A stretch of 8,151 nucleotides of DNA from Gammaproteobacteria bacterium (GTDB taxonomy: Bacteria > Pseudomonadota > Gammaproteobacteria > Chromatiales > Chromatiaceae), in contig JAHDCB010000070.1 of NCBI GenBank assembly GCA_020630035.1, positions 1 through 8,151 of the forward strand. Reading direction: 5' to 3'. Position 1 is the first letter of the stretch. Every line of letters begins with the position of its first letter. Below the pieces are notes generated by a model. The model made no database searches, had not been told where the DNA came from, and saw only the letters and a program-made list of their open reading frames with translations. Positions 1-6,846 of this stretch are shown here, piece after piece. A program made the translations under genes and the position numbers.

Positions 1-2
1 AG

Positions 3-77
3 CACACCAAAAACTACTTCGCCCCGCTCAACCAATTTTCGGCGGGAGCCGCTGTCAGTCAGACAAATACATTGTAA
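3..77 (+). CDS. Possible 3' end of an upstream gene (partial, unidentified)
   Basis: Frame 3 stays open from the left edge for 24 codons and ends at TAA 75-77. The peptide ends in FAPLNQFSAGAAVSQTNTL and its codons look ordinary for the window (GCC, CCG, CTC, AAC). The other two forward frames are also open to stops at 79-81 and 98-100, so an open frame alone proves little. Frame 3 is preferred because its stop falls just before the leu promoter -10 and its composition looks protein-like. I do not recognise the product. It could equally be non-coding upstream sequence. Confidence 0.3.
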   Translation, partial: HTKNYFAPLNQFSAGAAVSQTNTL

Positions 78-101
78 GTAGCCCGACAAACAGAATATAA
101 T
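72..101 (+). promoter_or_regulatory. Sigma70-type promoter of the leuCDB operon
   Basis: A perfect -10 hexamer TATAAT lies at 96-101. TTGTAA at 72-77 is a 4/6 match to the -35 consensus, with an 18-base spacer. Transcription would start near 107-109. That leaves about 28 bases before GTG 136 but almost no leader before the possible starts at 112 or 118, which supports GTG 136 as the leuC start. No leader peptide or attenuator fits between this promoter and leuC. A partly symmetrical TGTCAGTCAGACA at 53-65 lies just upstream of the -35 box and could be a regulator site, but I cannot assign one. Confidence 0.72.
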
Positions 102-125
102 CTACTTAATTGTGGGTATGATTTT

Positions 126-130
126 AGAGG
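126..130 (+). promoter_or_regulatory. Shine-Dalgarno site that decides the leuC start
   Basis: AGAGG at 126-130 is followed by five bases and then GTG at 136. No comparable purine-rich site precedes GTG 112 or ATG 118. The five-base spacing is slightly short but workable. Confidence 0.6.
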
Positions 131-135
131 ATCAC

Positions 136-1539
136 GTGACCGCCAGAACTTTGTACGACAAATTATGGGATGCGCATGTCGTTCGCACTGAGGCGGATGG
201 CACGAGCCTGCTGTATATTGATCGTCATTTGTTGCATGAAGTGACCTCGCCACAAGCCTTTGCTGGTCTTGCGCTGGCTGGACGTAAACCTTGGCGTGTC
301 GAGGCAAATCTGGCGACCCCGGATCACAACGTGCCGACAACGACGCGCGATATGTCAGCGGCTGAGCCTATCTCACAGTTGCAGGTTGCTACGCTGGATA
401 AAAACTGCGCAACCTATGGCATTACTGAATTCACGCTGGATGATATCCGGCAGGGTATCGTGCATGTGGTCGGCCCGGAACAGGGTGCGACATTGCCCGG
501 TATGACCATTGTGTGTGGTGACTCACACACGGCTACGCATGGCGCATTTGCTGCGCTGGCGCAAGGTATAGGGACTTCTGAGGTAGAGCATGTGCTGGCC
601 ACGCAATGCCTGATTCAGAAAAAATCTCGTACTATGCAGGTCACTATAGATAGTTCTGTACAGCCGGGGGTGACTGCGAAGGACATCGTGCTGGCCGTGA
701 TTGGTCACATTGGCACGGCGGGTGGTACCGGCCATGTTATTGAATTTGCCGGGCCAGGTATCACGAACCTGTCTATGGAAGGCCGCATGACGGTCTGCAA
801 TATGGCGATAGAAGCCGGGGCACGTGCCGGATTGATCGCGTTTGATGCGACTACCCTGGCGTATGTCAAAGGGCGTCCCTATGCGCCTTCCGGGAATCAA
901 TGGGCGCCAGCTGTGGCAGACTGGCAAACGTTGCACACAGATCCGGGAGCTGCTTTTGATAAGCGTGTGACCTTGTCTGGTGCAGAGATACAACCACAGG
1001 TCACCTGGGGAACTTCGCCGGAAATGGTCACAGCCATTCATGGACAGGTGCCTGACCCTGCAGATGCTGCAGATGCTGGACAAGCAGATTCCTGGCGTAA
1101 TGCACTGGCCTATATGGATTTACAGCCAGGTACGGCAATCTCTGATATTAAGCTGGACAAGATTTTTATTGGTTCCTGCACCAATGCCCGGATTGAAGAT
1201 CTACGTGCAGCAGCGGCTGTTGTTACTGGTAAAAAGGTTGCAAGTCATATTCGTGCAGCGTTGGTAGTGCCGGGTTCTGGCCTGGTGAAACGACAGGCAG
1301 AGGCGGAAGGCCTGGATCGCGTGTTTACTGAAGCTGGCTTTGCCTGGCGTGAGCCGGGGTGTTCCATGTGTCTGGCAATGAACCCGGACCGGCTGGAGTC
1401 AGGCGAACGTTGTGCTGCAACATCAAACCGCAACTTTGAGGGACGACAGGGCCAGGGTGGGCGAACACACCTGGTGAGTCCGGCGATGGCAGCGGCAGCA
1501 GCGATTGCCGGGCACTTTGTTGATGTGCGGGAGCTTTAG
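136..1539 (+). CDS. leuC: 3-isopropylmalate dehydratase large subunit (LeuC)
   Basis: Large subunit of isopropylmalate isomerase, which with LeuD converts 2-isopropylmalate to 3-isopropylmalate in cytoplasmic leucine synthesis. It belongs to the aconitase family and carries a 4Fe-4S cluster. From GTG 136 the protein has 467 residues, close to the 466 of E. coli, and begins MTARTLYDKLWDAHVVR, the usual family N-terminus. The cluster cysteines are visible as C348 in FIGSCTNARIEDLR and C409/C412 in GCSMCLAMNPD. Other family blocks are VCGDSHTATHGAFA near 127-139 and NFEGRQGQGGRTHLVSP near 433-449. A longer reading from GTG 112 or ATG 118 would add six to eight residues (MGMILEDH) that do not resemble the family, have no ribosome site and would sit at the very 5' end of the predicted transcript. 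The gene is first in a leuCDB operon, its stop directly abutting the leuD start. Confidence 0.97.
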   Translation: MTARTLYDKLWDAHVVRTEADGTSLLYIDRHLLHEVTSPQAFAGLALAGRKPWRVEANLATPDHNVPTTTRDMSAAEPISQLQVATLDKNCATYGITEFTLDDIRQGIVHVVGPEQGATLPGMTIVCGDSHTATHGAFAALAQGIGTSEVEHVLATQCLIQKKSRTMQVTIDSSVQPGVTAKDIVLAVIGHIGTAGGTGHVIEFAGPGITNLSMEGRMTVCNMAIEAGARAGLIAFDATTLAYVKGRPYAPSGNQWAPAVADWQTLHTDPGAAFDKRVTLSGAEIQPQVTWGTSPEMVTAIHGQVPDPADAADAGQADSWRNALAYMDLQPGTAISDIKLDKIFIGSCTNARIEDLRAAAAVVTGKKVASHIRAALVVPGSGLVKRQAEAEGLDRVFTEAGFAWREPGCSMCLAMNPDRLESGERCAATSNRNFEGRQGQGGRTHLVSPAMAAAAAIAGHFVDVREL

Positions 1540-2196
1540 GTGCAGAAATTTGTACGACTCAGCAGCCTGGTCTGCCCGTTGCCTCGTGCCAATGTTGACA
1601 CTGACGCGATCATCCCGAAACAGTTTTTAAAGTCTATTCAGCGTACCGGATTTGGCCCGAACCTGTTTGATGCCTGGCGTTATCTGGACGAAGGTCAGCC
1701 GGGTATGGATAACAGTCAGCGCCTGGTTAACCCCGACTTCGTATTGAATGACGCGCGTTATCAAGGCGCGCAGATTTTGCTCGCCGGCAGTAATTTTGGC
1801 TGTGGCAGCTCGCGTGAACATGCTCCCTGGGCATTGCTTGACTATGGCTTTCGCGCAATTATTGCGCATAGCTTTGCAGATATCTTTCATCAGAACTGCT
1901 TTAAGAACGGCATTTTGCCGATTACCTTAGATGATGAACACATGACAACGTTATTTGCGTTGTCTCAGATGGCTCAGCCCCTGAATTTGGTGATCGACTT
2001 GCAGCAGGAGCATATCTGTTTACCCGATGGTGAGCAATTGGCTTTTGTCACGGATTCATTCCGGCGCCAGTGCTTATTAGAGGGTCTGGATGACATTGAC
2101 TTAACGCTGCGTTATCGTGCAGAGATTACTGCTTACGAAGCGCGTCGTCAGGAAACGGCCCCCTGGTTGTTTGCAGCTGAATCATCTGTCGGCTGA
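1540..2196 (+). CDS. leuD: 3-isopropylmalate dehydratase small subunit (LeuD)
   Basis: Small swivel-domain subunit of isopropylmalate isomerase, which pairs with LeuC to form the active enzyme. The protein has 218 residues, a little longer than the E. coli protein of about 201. Family blocks are RANVDTDAIIPKQFLKSI (about 16-33), the substrate-loop motif GSNFGCGSSREHAPWAL (83-99) and IIAHSFADIFHQNCFKNGILPI (about 107-128). The start is GTG 1540, immediately after the leuC TAG with no intergenic base. CGGGAG inside the end of leuC (1528-1533) provides the ribosome site. This arrangement suggests translational coupling, which fits a 1:1 complex. The extra length is at the C-terminus (about 200-218), which looks poorly conserved. 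Confidence 0.97.
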   Translation: MQKFVRLSSLVCPLPRANVDTDAIIPKQFLKSIQRTGFGPNLFDAWRYLDEGQPGMDNSQRLVNPDFVLNDARYQGAQILLAGSNFGCGSSREHAPWALLDYGFRAIIAHSFADIFHQNCFKNGILPITLDDEHMTTLFALSQMAQPLNLVIDLQQEHICLPDGEQLAFVTDSFRRQCLLEGLDDIDLTLRYRAEITAYEARRQETAPWLFAAESSVG

Positions 2197-2211
2197 TGAA
2201 GAGCGCGTAAT

Positions 2212-3297
2212 TTGGCAAAACATATCCTTATTCTGCCTGGTGACGGCATTGGCCCGGAAATTATTGCCGAGGCCAGAAAAGCACTGGAAATACTAATTGA
2301 GCAAGGCTTGGCGCTGAGTTTCAGCGAAGGCCTGGTGGGTGGTGCTGCGTATGAAGCGACTGGCACGCCATTGCCGGATGCAACCCTGACAAGTGCGAAA
2401 CAAGCGGATGCCGTGTTATTGGGTGCTGTTGGTGGGCCTGCATGGGAGTCTCTGCCGATTCAGTTACGCCCGGAAAAAGGCTTGCTGGGGCTGCGTGCTG
2501 AGTTAGGTTTATTTGCTAACCTCCGTCCGGCGGTACTGTCACCGCAACTGGCGGCTGCCTCGGCCCTGAAGCCGGAAGTTGTATCCGGCCTGGACATCAT
2601 GATTGTGCGTGAACTCACCGGCGGCATTTATTTTGGCCAGCCGCGCGGTATTCGCGTACGGGACGATGGTCAGCGCGAAGGCTTTAATACACTCGTTTAT
2701 TCTGAATACGAAATTGAACGCATTGTACGGGCTGCCTGTGACGTTGCACTACAGCGTGATGGTCGGGTGTGTTCCGTCGATAAGGCCAATGTGCTGGAGT
2801 GTACCGAACTATGGCGTGAGGTTGCCACCCGTGTGGTGCGGGAAGAATATCCCAGCATTGCACTTAGCCATTTGTACGTAGATAATGCCGCGATGCAACT
2901 GGTAAGGGCACCTAAGCAGTTTGATGTTATCGTCACCAGCAATATGTTCGGTGATATTTTATCTGATTGTGCTGCGATGCTAACCGGTTCAATTGGTATG
3001 CTTGGTTCTGCGTCCCTGAATGCAGCAGGTCAGGGGATGTATGAGCCGATTCATGGTTCTGCGCCGGATATTGCTGGTCGTGGTGTTGCGAATCCACTGG
3101 CTACCTTATTATCTGTTGCTATGATGCTGCGTTATAGCTTGGCTGAGCCACATGCAGCCGGATGTATTGAAGCGGCAGTTGCTGCTGTTCTGGATGCGGG
3201 CTTACGCACCCCAGACATTATGTCGTCAGGAATGACGGAGGTCAGTTGTCAACTCATGGGTGATGCTGTGGCAGAGCAGTTGCGCACAAACTGTTGA
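2212..3297 (+). CDS. leuB: 3-isopropylmalate dehydrogenase (LeuB)
   Basis: Oxidises and decarboxylates 3-isopropylmalate with NAD+ to give 2-ketoisocaproate, the keto acid that is transaminated to leucine. The 361-residue length matches the family (about 360). Visible landmarks are the N-terminal LPGDGIGPEI (8-17), substrate arginines R95 and R105 in GLRAELGLFANLRPA, R133 and Y140 in VRELTGGIYFG, K191 in SVDKANVLE, metal-binding D224, D248 and D252 in YVDNAAMQL and SNMFGDILSD, and the NAD-binding loop HGSAPDIAGRGVANP (281-295). The start must be TTG 2212: an in-frame stop lies at 2197-2199 with no ATG or GTG in between, and GAAGAG at 2198-2203 is a ribosome site eight bases upstream. It is the last gene of the operon, and no conventional terminator follows directly. 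Confidence 0.97.
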   Translation: MAKHILILPGDGIGPEIIAEARKALEILIEQGLALSFSEGLVGGAAYEATGTPLPDATLTSAKQADAVLLGAVGGPAWESLPIQLRPEKGLLGLRAELGLFANLRPAVLSPQLAAASALKPEVVSGLDIMIVRELTGGIYFGQPRGIRVRDDGQREGFNTLVYSEYEIERIVRAACDVALQRDGRVCSVDKANVLECTELWREVATRVVREEYPSIALSHLYVDNAAMQLVRAPKQFDVIVTSNMFGDILSDCAAMLTGSIGMLGSASLNAAGQGMYEPIHGSAPDIAGRGVANPLATLLSVAMMLRYSLAEPHAAGCIEAAVAAVLDAGLRTPDIMSSGMTEVSCQLMGDAVAEQLRTNC

Positions 3298-3307
3298 TCG
3301 TCCTAGG

Positions 3308-3462
3308 GGCCGCTCTCAATTGGCTGAGTGGCAATGATTTTGAGTTATTTTCTGTGCTGGTAAGGCGCAACGAGGAGTAATAGTTGTTCTATTGCGACGA
3401 GTTGCAACGCAGCCAGCGCGGAAAAGGGCTAAAATCAAGTCATTAGGCTAATTGAGAGTGCC
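3308..3462. repeat. Long imperfect palindrome after leuB (MITE-like or dispersed repeat)
   Basis: The left arm (about 3308-3383) and the reverse complement of the right arm (about 3389-3462) match in a series of collinear blocks. These are CTCTCAATT (3313-3321 with 3450-3458), GATTTT, TTTTC, GCTGG, GCAAC and AATAG, closing on a TTGTT loop at 3384-3388. Several mismatches between blocks are transitions that would pair as G-U in RNA. The outer ends share GGC. I see no target-site duplication, no transposase and no open frame of note inside. This architecture fits a non-autonomous miniature inverted-repeat element or another palindromic intergenic repeat. It also fits a long structured RNA at the 3' end of the leu transcript. 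The palindrome is directly visible; its mobile origin is inferred. Confidence 0.6.
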
Positions 3463-3501
3463 ACATCTCATTGAGATTGCACCGTTTTGTTAATCCAGGG
3501 C

Positions 3502-3530
3502 TTCTGATATTGCCTGAAGCTCCATACTAT
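3502..3530 (+). promoter_or_regulatory. Weak candidate promoter for the lipoprotein gene
   Basis: TACTAT at 3525-3530 is a 4/6 match to the -10 consensus. TTCTGA at 3502-3507, 17 bases upstream, is only a 3/6 match to -35. Nothing better lies between the palindrome and the gene. Read-through from the leu operon is an alternative, because no clear terminator follows leuB. Confidence 0.2.
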
Positions 3531-3556
3531 TTTAAGATCAGGTTTCAGGAGGTCGT

Positions 3557-4705
3557 ATGAAATCGTTACGTAATGCAGTTCTGGCTGTCATCTTGCCATT
3601 CTTATTGCACGCTTGTGCCAAGAGTTCGGCCGGCCCCGTTACCGCCTACCTGGCAAAAGGCCCGGTGACGGGAGCTCAGTGTGAATTACGTAAGGCACAC
3701 AGTAACAAAGTATTAGCGGGCCCTGTTACCAGTGAAGATGGTCATGTGTCTTTCGGCGTATTAAATTACCATGGCCTGGCATATGTTGCCTGTCAAGGTG
3801 GCTCTTATGTGGACGAACTCAGTGGTAAGACATTTGATATCGGCGCAGGCACGTTACGTTCAGCTAAAGTGATTGCCGGGCCCGCTCATTTCGTCGTTAC
3901 GCCGATTACGGAGATTGCTGTAAAGCGCGCTGTAGGTATGAGCAAGCAGGGAGTCCTTGAGGACGACCACGTTGCGAAGTCTAACCGGAAGACTGCGGAT
4001 GACTTCGGGTTGGGCCATGTTGATATTGTGTCAGAGAACCCGACCGACCCCAGAAATCATGCGATTGAAAACACACCAGCAGGCTGGTACGGAGCAGTGC
4101 TGGCTGGTTTATCCGGTTTGGTGAATAGCGAGGCTGATCTGGCGTTGTATGCTGCGGATGAGGCAGCTATTGTGAGTATTGATCCTATGCTGGATAAGAT
4201 CCTGGATCGTTTGGCTGATCCGGCGCAGGATGATGTGTTAGCTCCTGCTATGATCGAAGAGCTGGTTGATCTGTTGCCCAGCACTGAGGCGAAGCCAGTC
4301 ACGGCTCCGACTGAAGTCATAGCTGGTATTATCGGTGGCATGGGCGATCAGTCTGACAATGTTCCTGGTCAGCCGGTGCAAACACTTGCCGTAGCCTCCG
4401 TGACGCCGGATAGTGCCCCAGCACATGGTGGTCTGTTGGTTAATGTAATTGGCATCGGCTTTCAGGACTCAATGACGGTCTCCCTGGGTGGTCAGGAAAT
4501 CACCGGATTTACTGTTAACCAGGAAGGTACTCATCTGAGTTTTGTGACATTGCCATTTTCTTCAGACTTGGAAGCGGATACTCGTCTGCCGCTGGTTCTG
4601 GAACAGGGCGGTATGACATACACCGTTGCTGATGCAATTACCGTATCCTGCGCTGTATGCAACGAAGAACATCCGGCTGTTGCGGCGGCAGGTTGTCCTT
4701 TGTAA
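3557..4705 (+). CDS. Predicted lipoprotein with IPT/TIG-like domain, function unknown
   Basis: A 382-residue protein that I cannot assign to a named gene. Residues 1-20 form a lipoprotein signal peptide: MKSLRN, a hydrophobic stretch and a lipobox LHAC with the lipidated cysteine at C20. Ala at +2 lacks the inner-membrane retention Asp, suggesting the outer membrane. Residues about 22-110 carry three GPVT motifs (26, 35, 55) and a CELRK...DGHVSFG pattern resembling transthyretin or carboxypeptidase-regulatory beta-sandwich folds. Next are VTPITEIAVKRA (114-125) and a probably helical middle (about 170-255). Residues about 277-363 (VTPDSAPAHGGLLVNVIGIGF onward in part) look like an IPT/TIG immunoglobulin-like domain. 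The tail has C365, C368 and C380; with C42 and C79 these may form disulfides. The start is secure: AGGAGGT at 3547-3553 precedes ATG 3557. A role at the cell surface, in adhesion or as a scaffold, is inference only. A strong terminator follows the gene. Confidence 0.85.
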   Translation: MKSLRNAVLAVILPFLLHACAKSSAGPVTAYLAKGPVTGAQCELRKAHSNKVLAGPVTSEDGHVSFGVLNYHGLAYVACQGGSYVDELSGKTFDIGAGTLRSAKVIAGPAHFVVTPITEIAVKRAVGMSKQGVLEDDHVAKSNRKTADDFGLGHVDIVSENPTDPRNHAIENTPAGWYGAVLAGLSGLVNSEADLALYAADEAAIVSIDPMLDKILDRLADPAQDDVLAPAMIEELVDLLPSTEAKPVTAPTEVIAGIIGGMGDQSDNVPGQPVQTLAVASVTPDSAPAHGGLLVNVIGIGFQDSMTVSLGGQEITGFTVNQEGTHLSFVTLPFSSDLEADTRLPLVLEQGGMTYTVADAITVSCAVCNEEHPAVAAAGCPL

Positions 4706-4729
4706 TCTACTATTGCTGCCAGACACCTG

Positions 4730-4767
4730 AAAGCTGCTGAAAAAGATATTTTTCAGCAGCTTTTTTT
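4730..4767 (+). terminator. Intrinsic terminator after the lipoprotein gene
   Basis: A perfect 15-bp stem (AAAGCTGCTGAAAAA at 4730-4744 with its complement at 4749-4763) encloses a GATA loop, and a run of seven T follows from 4761. It starts 25 bases after the lipoprotein stop codon. On the minus strand the stem is followed by only three T, so it would be a weaker stop for the convergent uvrB transcript. No separate uvrB terminator is visible in the 90-base gap. Confidence 0.92.
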
Positions 4768-4795
4768 ATGATGGGTGTGGCGTATCCAGATGCTG

Positions 4796-6796
4796 TCAGA
4801 AGTTGCTCTGTATCTGTTTAATTTGATCGCGTATCTTGGCGGCCTCTTCAAATTTAAGTTCACGTGATAAGGCATACATCGTTTTTTCCAGGCGTTTGAT
4901 CTCTTTTAATGCGACTAAGGGATCTGATACTGGTGCGGTGTTGCTACCCGGTGTGACCTGGTCATGGCGCGTCTTGGGTCGCATACGTCCGGGCACACTG
5001 GTTTCCAGGATATCGGCAACATCTTTTCTGACTGTTTGCGGTGTAATATTGTGTGCTGCATTGAAGGCAGATTGTTTATCTCGCCTGCGCTGTGTTTCAT
5101 CGATGGCTCGCTGCATAGAATTCGTGACATTATCGCCGTATAAAATAGCCTTCCCATGGACATGGCGCGCGGCGCGGCCGATGGTTTGAATTAAGGCAGA
5201 CTCTGAGCGTAGGAAGCCTTCTTTATCGGCATCTAAGATGGCCACGAGAGAGACTTCAGGCATATCCAGGCCCTCGCGTAACAAATTGATACCCACTAAG
5301 ACATCAAATACGCCAAGGCGCAAATCACGAATGATTTCAACCCGCTCGACGGTATCAATATCGGAGTGGAGATAACGTACGCGGATGCCGTGTTCTGATA
5401 AATAGTCAGTCAGGTCTTCGGCCATGCGCTTGGTCAGCGTGGTCACTAACACGCGTTCTTTGGCCTGGATACGTTGTTGAATTTCAGATAACAGATCGTC
5501 AACCTGAGTACTGGCCGGGCGCACATCAATATCGGGGTCTACCAGTCCGGTAGGTCGGACGACCTGCTCAACAGTCAGGCTTGCGTGTTCTGATTCATAC
5601 CGCCCGGGCGTTGCTGAGACATAGATACTTTGTGGTGCACGCGCCGCAAATTCGTCAAAACGTAATGGACGGTTATCTAACGCAGAAGGCAGGCGAAAGC
5701 CATACTCAACCAGGTTTTCCTTGCGCGAACGATCGCCACGATACATACCGCCAAGTTGTGGAATGGTCACGTGTGATTCATCAATCACTAACAAGGCATT
5801 GTCCGGCAGATAGTCAAATAAGGTGGGCGGTGGTTCCCCGGCATCCCGTCCGGAGATATAGCGTGAATAATTCTCAATTCCAGAGCAATAGCCCAGTTCG
5901 ATCATCATTTCGAGATCAAACTGTGTGCGCTGTTCCAGGCGTTGTGCCTCAACCAGTTTATTCTGCTGACGTAAATCAGCCAGACGTAATTTCAGTTCGA
6001 CCTTCACCTGATCAATTGCGGCCAGAATCACTTCGCGTGGTGTGACGTAATGTGTTTTGGGGTAGACGGTGTAGCGAGTCGGTTTCCGTATCACTGCGCC
6101 GGTCAGTGGATCGAAGACAGAGAGTGATTCGATTTCATCGTCAAATAACTCTACCCGAATCGCTTCGTCGTCTGATTCTGCAGGATAAATATCAATCACC
6201 TCGCCCCGTACGCGATAGGTGCCTCGCGTCAATTCCAGGTCGTTGCGGGTATATTGCAAATCTGCCAGGCGCCGCACGATATGACGTTGCCCGACCGTAT
6301 CACCCAACCCCAGTAATAACATCATACTCAGGTACTGGCGTGGATCACCCAAGCCGTAAATTGCAGATACTGTGGCGACAATAATACAATCGCGCCGCTC
6401 CAGCAGTGCCTTGGTTGCGGATAACCGCATTTGTTGTACATGTTCGTTCAGCGAGGCGTCTTTTTCAATGAAGGTGTCGGAAGCAGCGACATAGGCCTCT
6501 GGTTGATAGTAGTCATAATAAGACACAAAATATTCCACCGCATTGTGTGGAAAGAACTGCTTGAATTCGCTGTAAAGCTGAGCAGCCAATGTTTTATTAT
6601 GTGCCAGGATTAGCGTTGGCCGCTGTATTTCCTGAATCACATTGGCAACCGTAAAGGTCTTGCCTGAGCCGGTCACACCGAGCAGGGTCAGGCCTGCCTC
6701 GCCATGATGCAGGCCCTGTACCAGGTCGCGTATCGCTTGTGGCTGATCCCCGGCAGGTTGATAAGTACTGTGTAGCTGAAGTTTTTTCGCTGACAT
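4796..6796 (-). CDS. uvrB: Excinuclease ABC subunit B (UvrB)
   Basis: DNA damage-verification subunit of nucleotide excision repair. It is loaded by UvrA, opens the strands with its limited helicase activity and recruits UvrC for incision. The protein has 666 residues against 673 in E. coli. Visible landmarks are Walker A GVTGSGKT (40-47), motif Ia LAHNKTLAAQLY (64-75), the damage-probing beta-hairpin with its tyrosines in SYYDYYQPEAYVAASDTF (92-109), Walker B with DESH at 339-342, helicase motif III YVSATPG (392-398), motif V GINLLREGLDMPEVS (502-516), motif VI QTIGRAARH (537-545), and the C-terminal UVR domain (about 627-662) that contacts UvrC. The family N-terminus (QLHSTYQPAGDQPQAI) fits ATG 6796, although the ribosome site is weak. 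The gene converges on the lipoprotein gene and diverges from the aminotransferase gene. It appears complete, with no missing key residue. Confidence 0.99.
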   Translation of the reverse strand: MSAKKLQLHSTYQPAGDQPQAIRDLVQGLHHGEAGLTLLGVTGSGKTFTVANVIQEIQRPTLILAHNKTLAAQLYSEFKQFFPHNAVEYFVSYYDYYQPEAYVAASDTFIEKDASLNEHVQQMRLSATKALLERRDCIIVATVSAIYGLGDPRQYLSMMLLLGLGDTVGQRHIVRRLADLQYTRNDLELTRGTYRVRGEVIDIYPAESDDEAIRVELFDDEIESLSVFDPLTGAVIRKPTRYTVYPKTHYVTPREVILAAIDQVKVELKLRLADLRQQNKLVEAQRLEQRTQFDLEMMIELGYCSGIENYSRYISGRDAGEPPPTLFDYLPDNALLVIDESHVTIPQLGGMYRGDRSRKENLVEYGFRLPSALDNRPLRFDEFAARAPQSIYVSATPGRYESEHASLTVEQVVRPTGLVDPDIDVRPASTQVDDLLSEIQQRIQAKERVLVTTLTKRMAEDLTDYLSEHGIRVRYLHSDIDTVERVEIIRDLRLGVFDVLVGINLLREGLDMPEVSLVAILDADKEGFLRSESALIQTIGRAARHVHGKAILYGDNVTNSMQRAIDETQRRRDKQSAFNAAHNITPQTVRKDVADILETSVPGRMRPKTRHDQVTPGSNTAPVSDPLVALKEIKRLEKTMYALSRELKFEEAAKIRDQIKQIQSNF

Positions 6797-6846
6797 ATCC
6801 GATCAAAAAGCCTTTTCAGAAGGCCCCACTATTTAACTGATTTAAC
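6797..6846. promoter_or_regulatory. Shared divergent control region of uvrB and the aminotransferase gene
   Basis: Only 50 bases separate the two start codons, so at least one promoter must overlap coding sequence. Visible elements are a small hairpin GCCTT-TTCAG-AAGGC (6810-6824) and a direct repeat TTTAAC-TGA-TTTAAC (6832-6846) ending exactly at the aminotransferase ATG. No convincing -35/-10 pair is visible on either strand. No LexA box (CTGT-N8-ACAG) is present, unlike the SOS-controlled uvrB of E. coli. Confidence 0.35.

Noticed and set aside
22..46. Terminator hairpin CCCGC...GCGGG before leuC
   Set aside because: The stem is only five base pairs with a 14-base loop, and no T-run follows on either strand.
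1059..1076. Tandem 9-base repeat TGCAGATGC within leuC
   Set aside because: It is two in-frame units encoding Ala/Asp in a variable part of LeuC, with no sign of function.
523..1083. Long open frame on the minus strand inside leuC (186 codons)
   Set aside because: It lies wholly within a secure leuC, has an unnatural composition rich in Arg, Cys and His, and shows no family motif.
3309..3345. Intrinsic terminator for leuB (GCCGCTC with GAGTGGC, then ATTTTG)
   Set aside because: The seven-pair stem includes a G-U pair and encloses a 10-base loop, the T-run is only four and displaced, and the same bases pair better in the larger palindrome.
3454..3480. Short hairpin ATCTC-ATT-GAGAT and near-repeat of TTGAGA...TGC next to the palindrome
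   Set aside because: Too short to separate from chance, and no promoter or operator pattern could be built from it.
5581..6045. Open frame on the plus strand inside uvrB (154 codons)
   Set aside because: It is antisense to conserved UvrB helicase sequence, has no ribosome site and no recognisable protein features.
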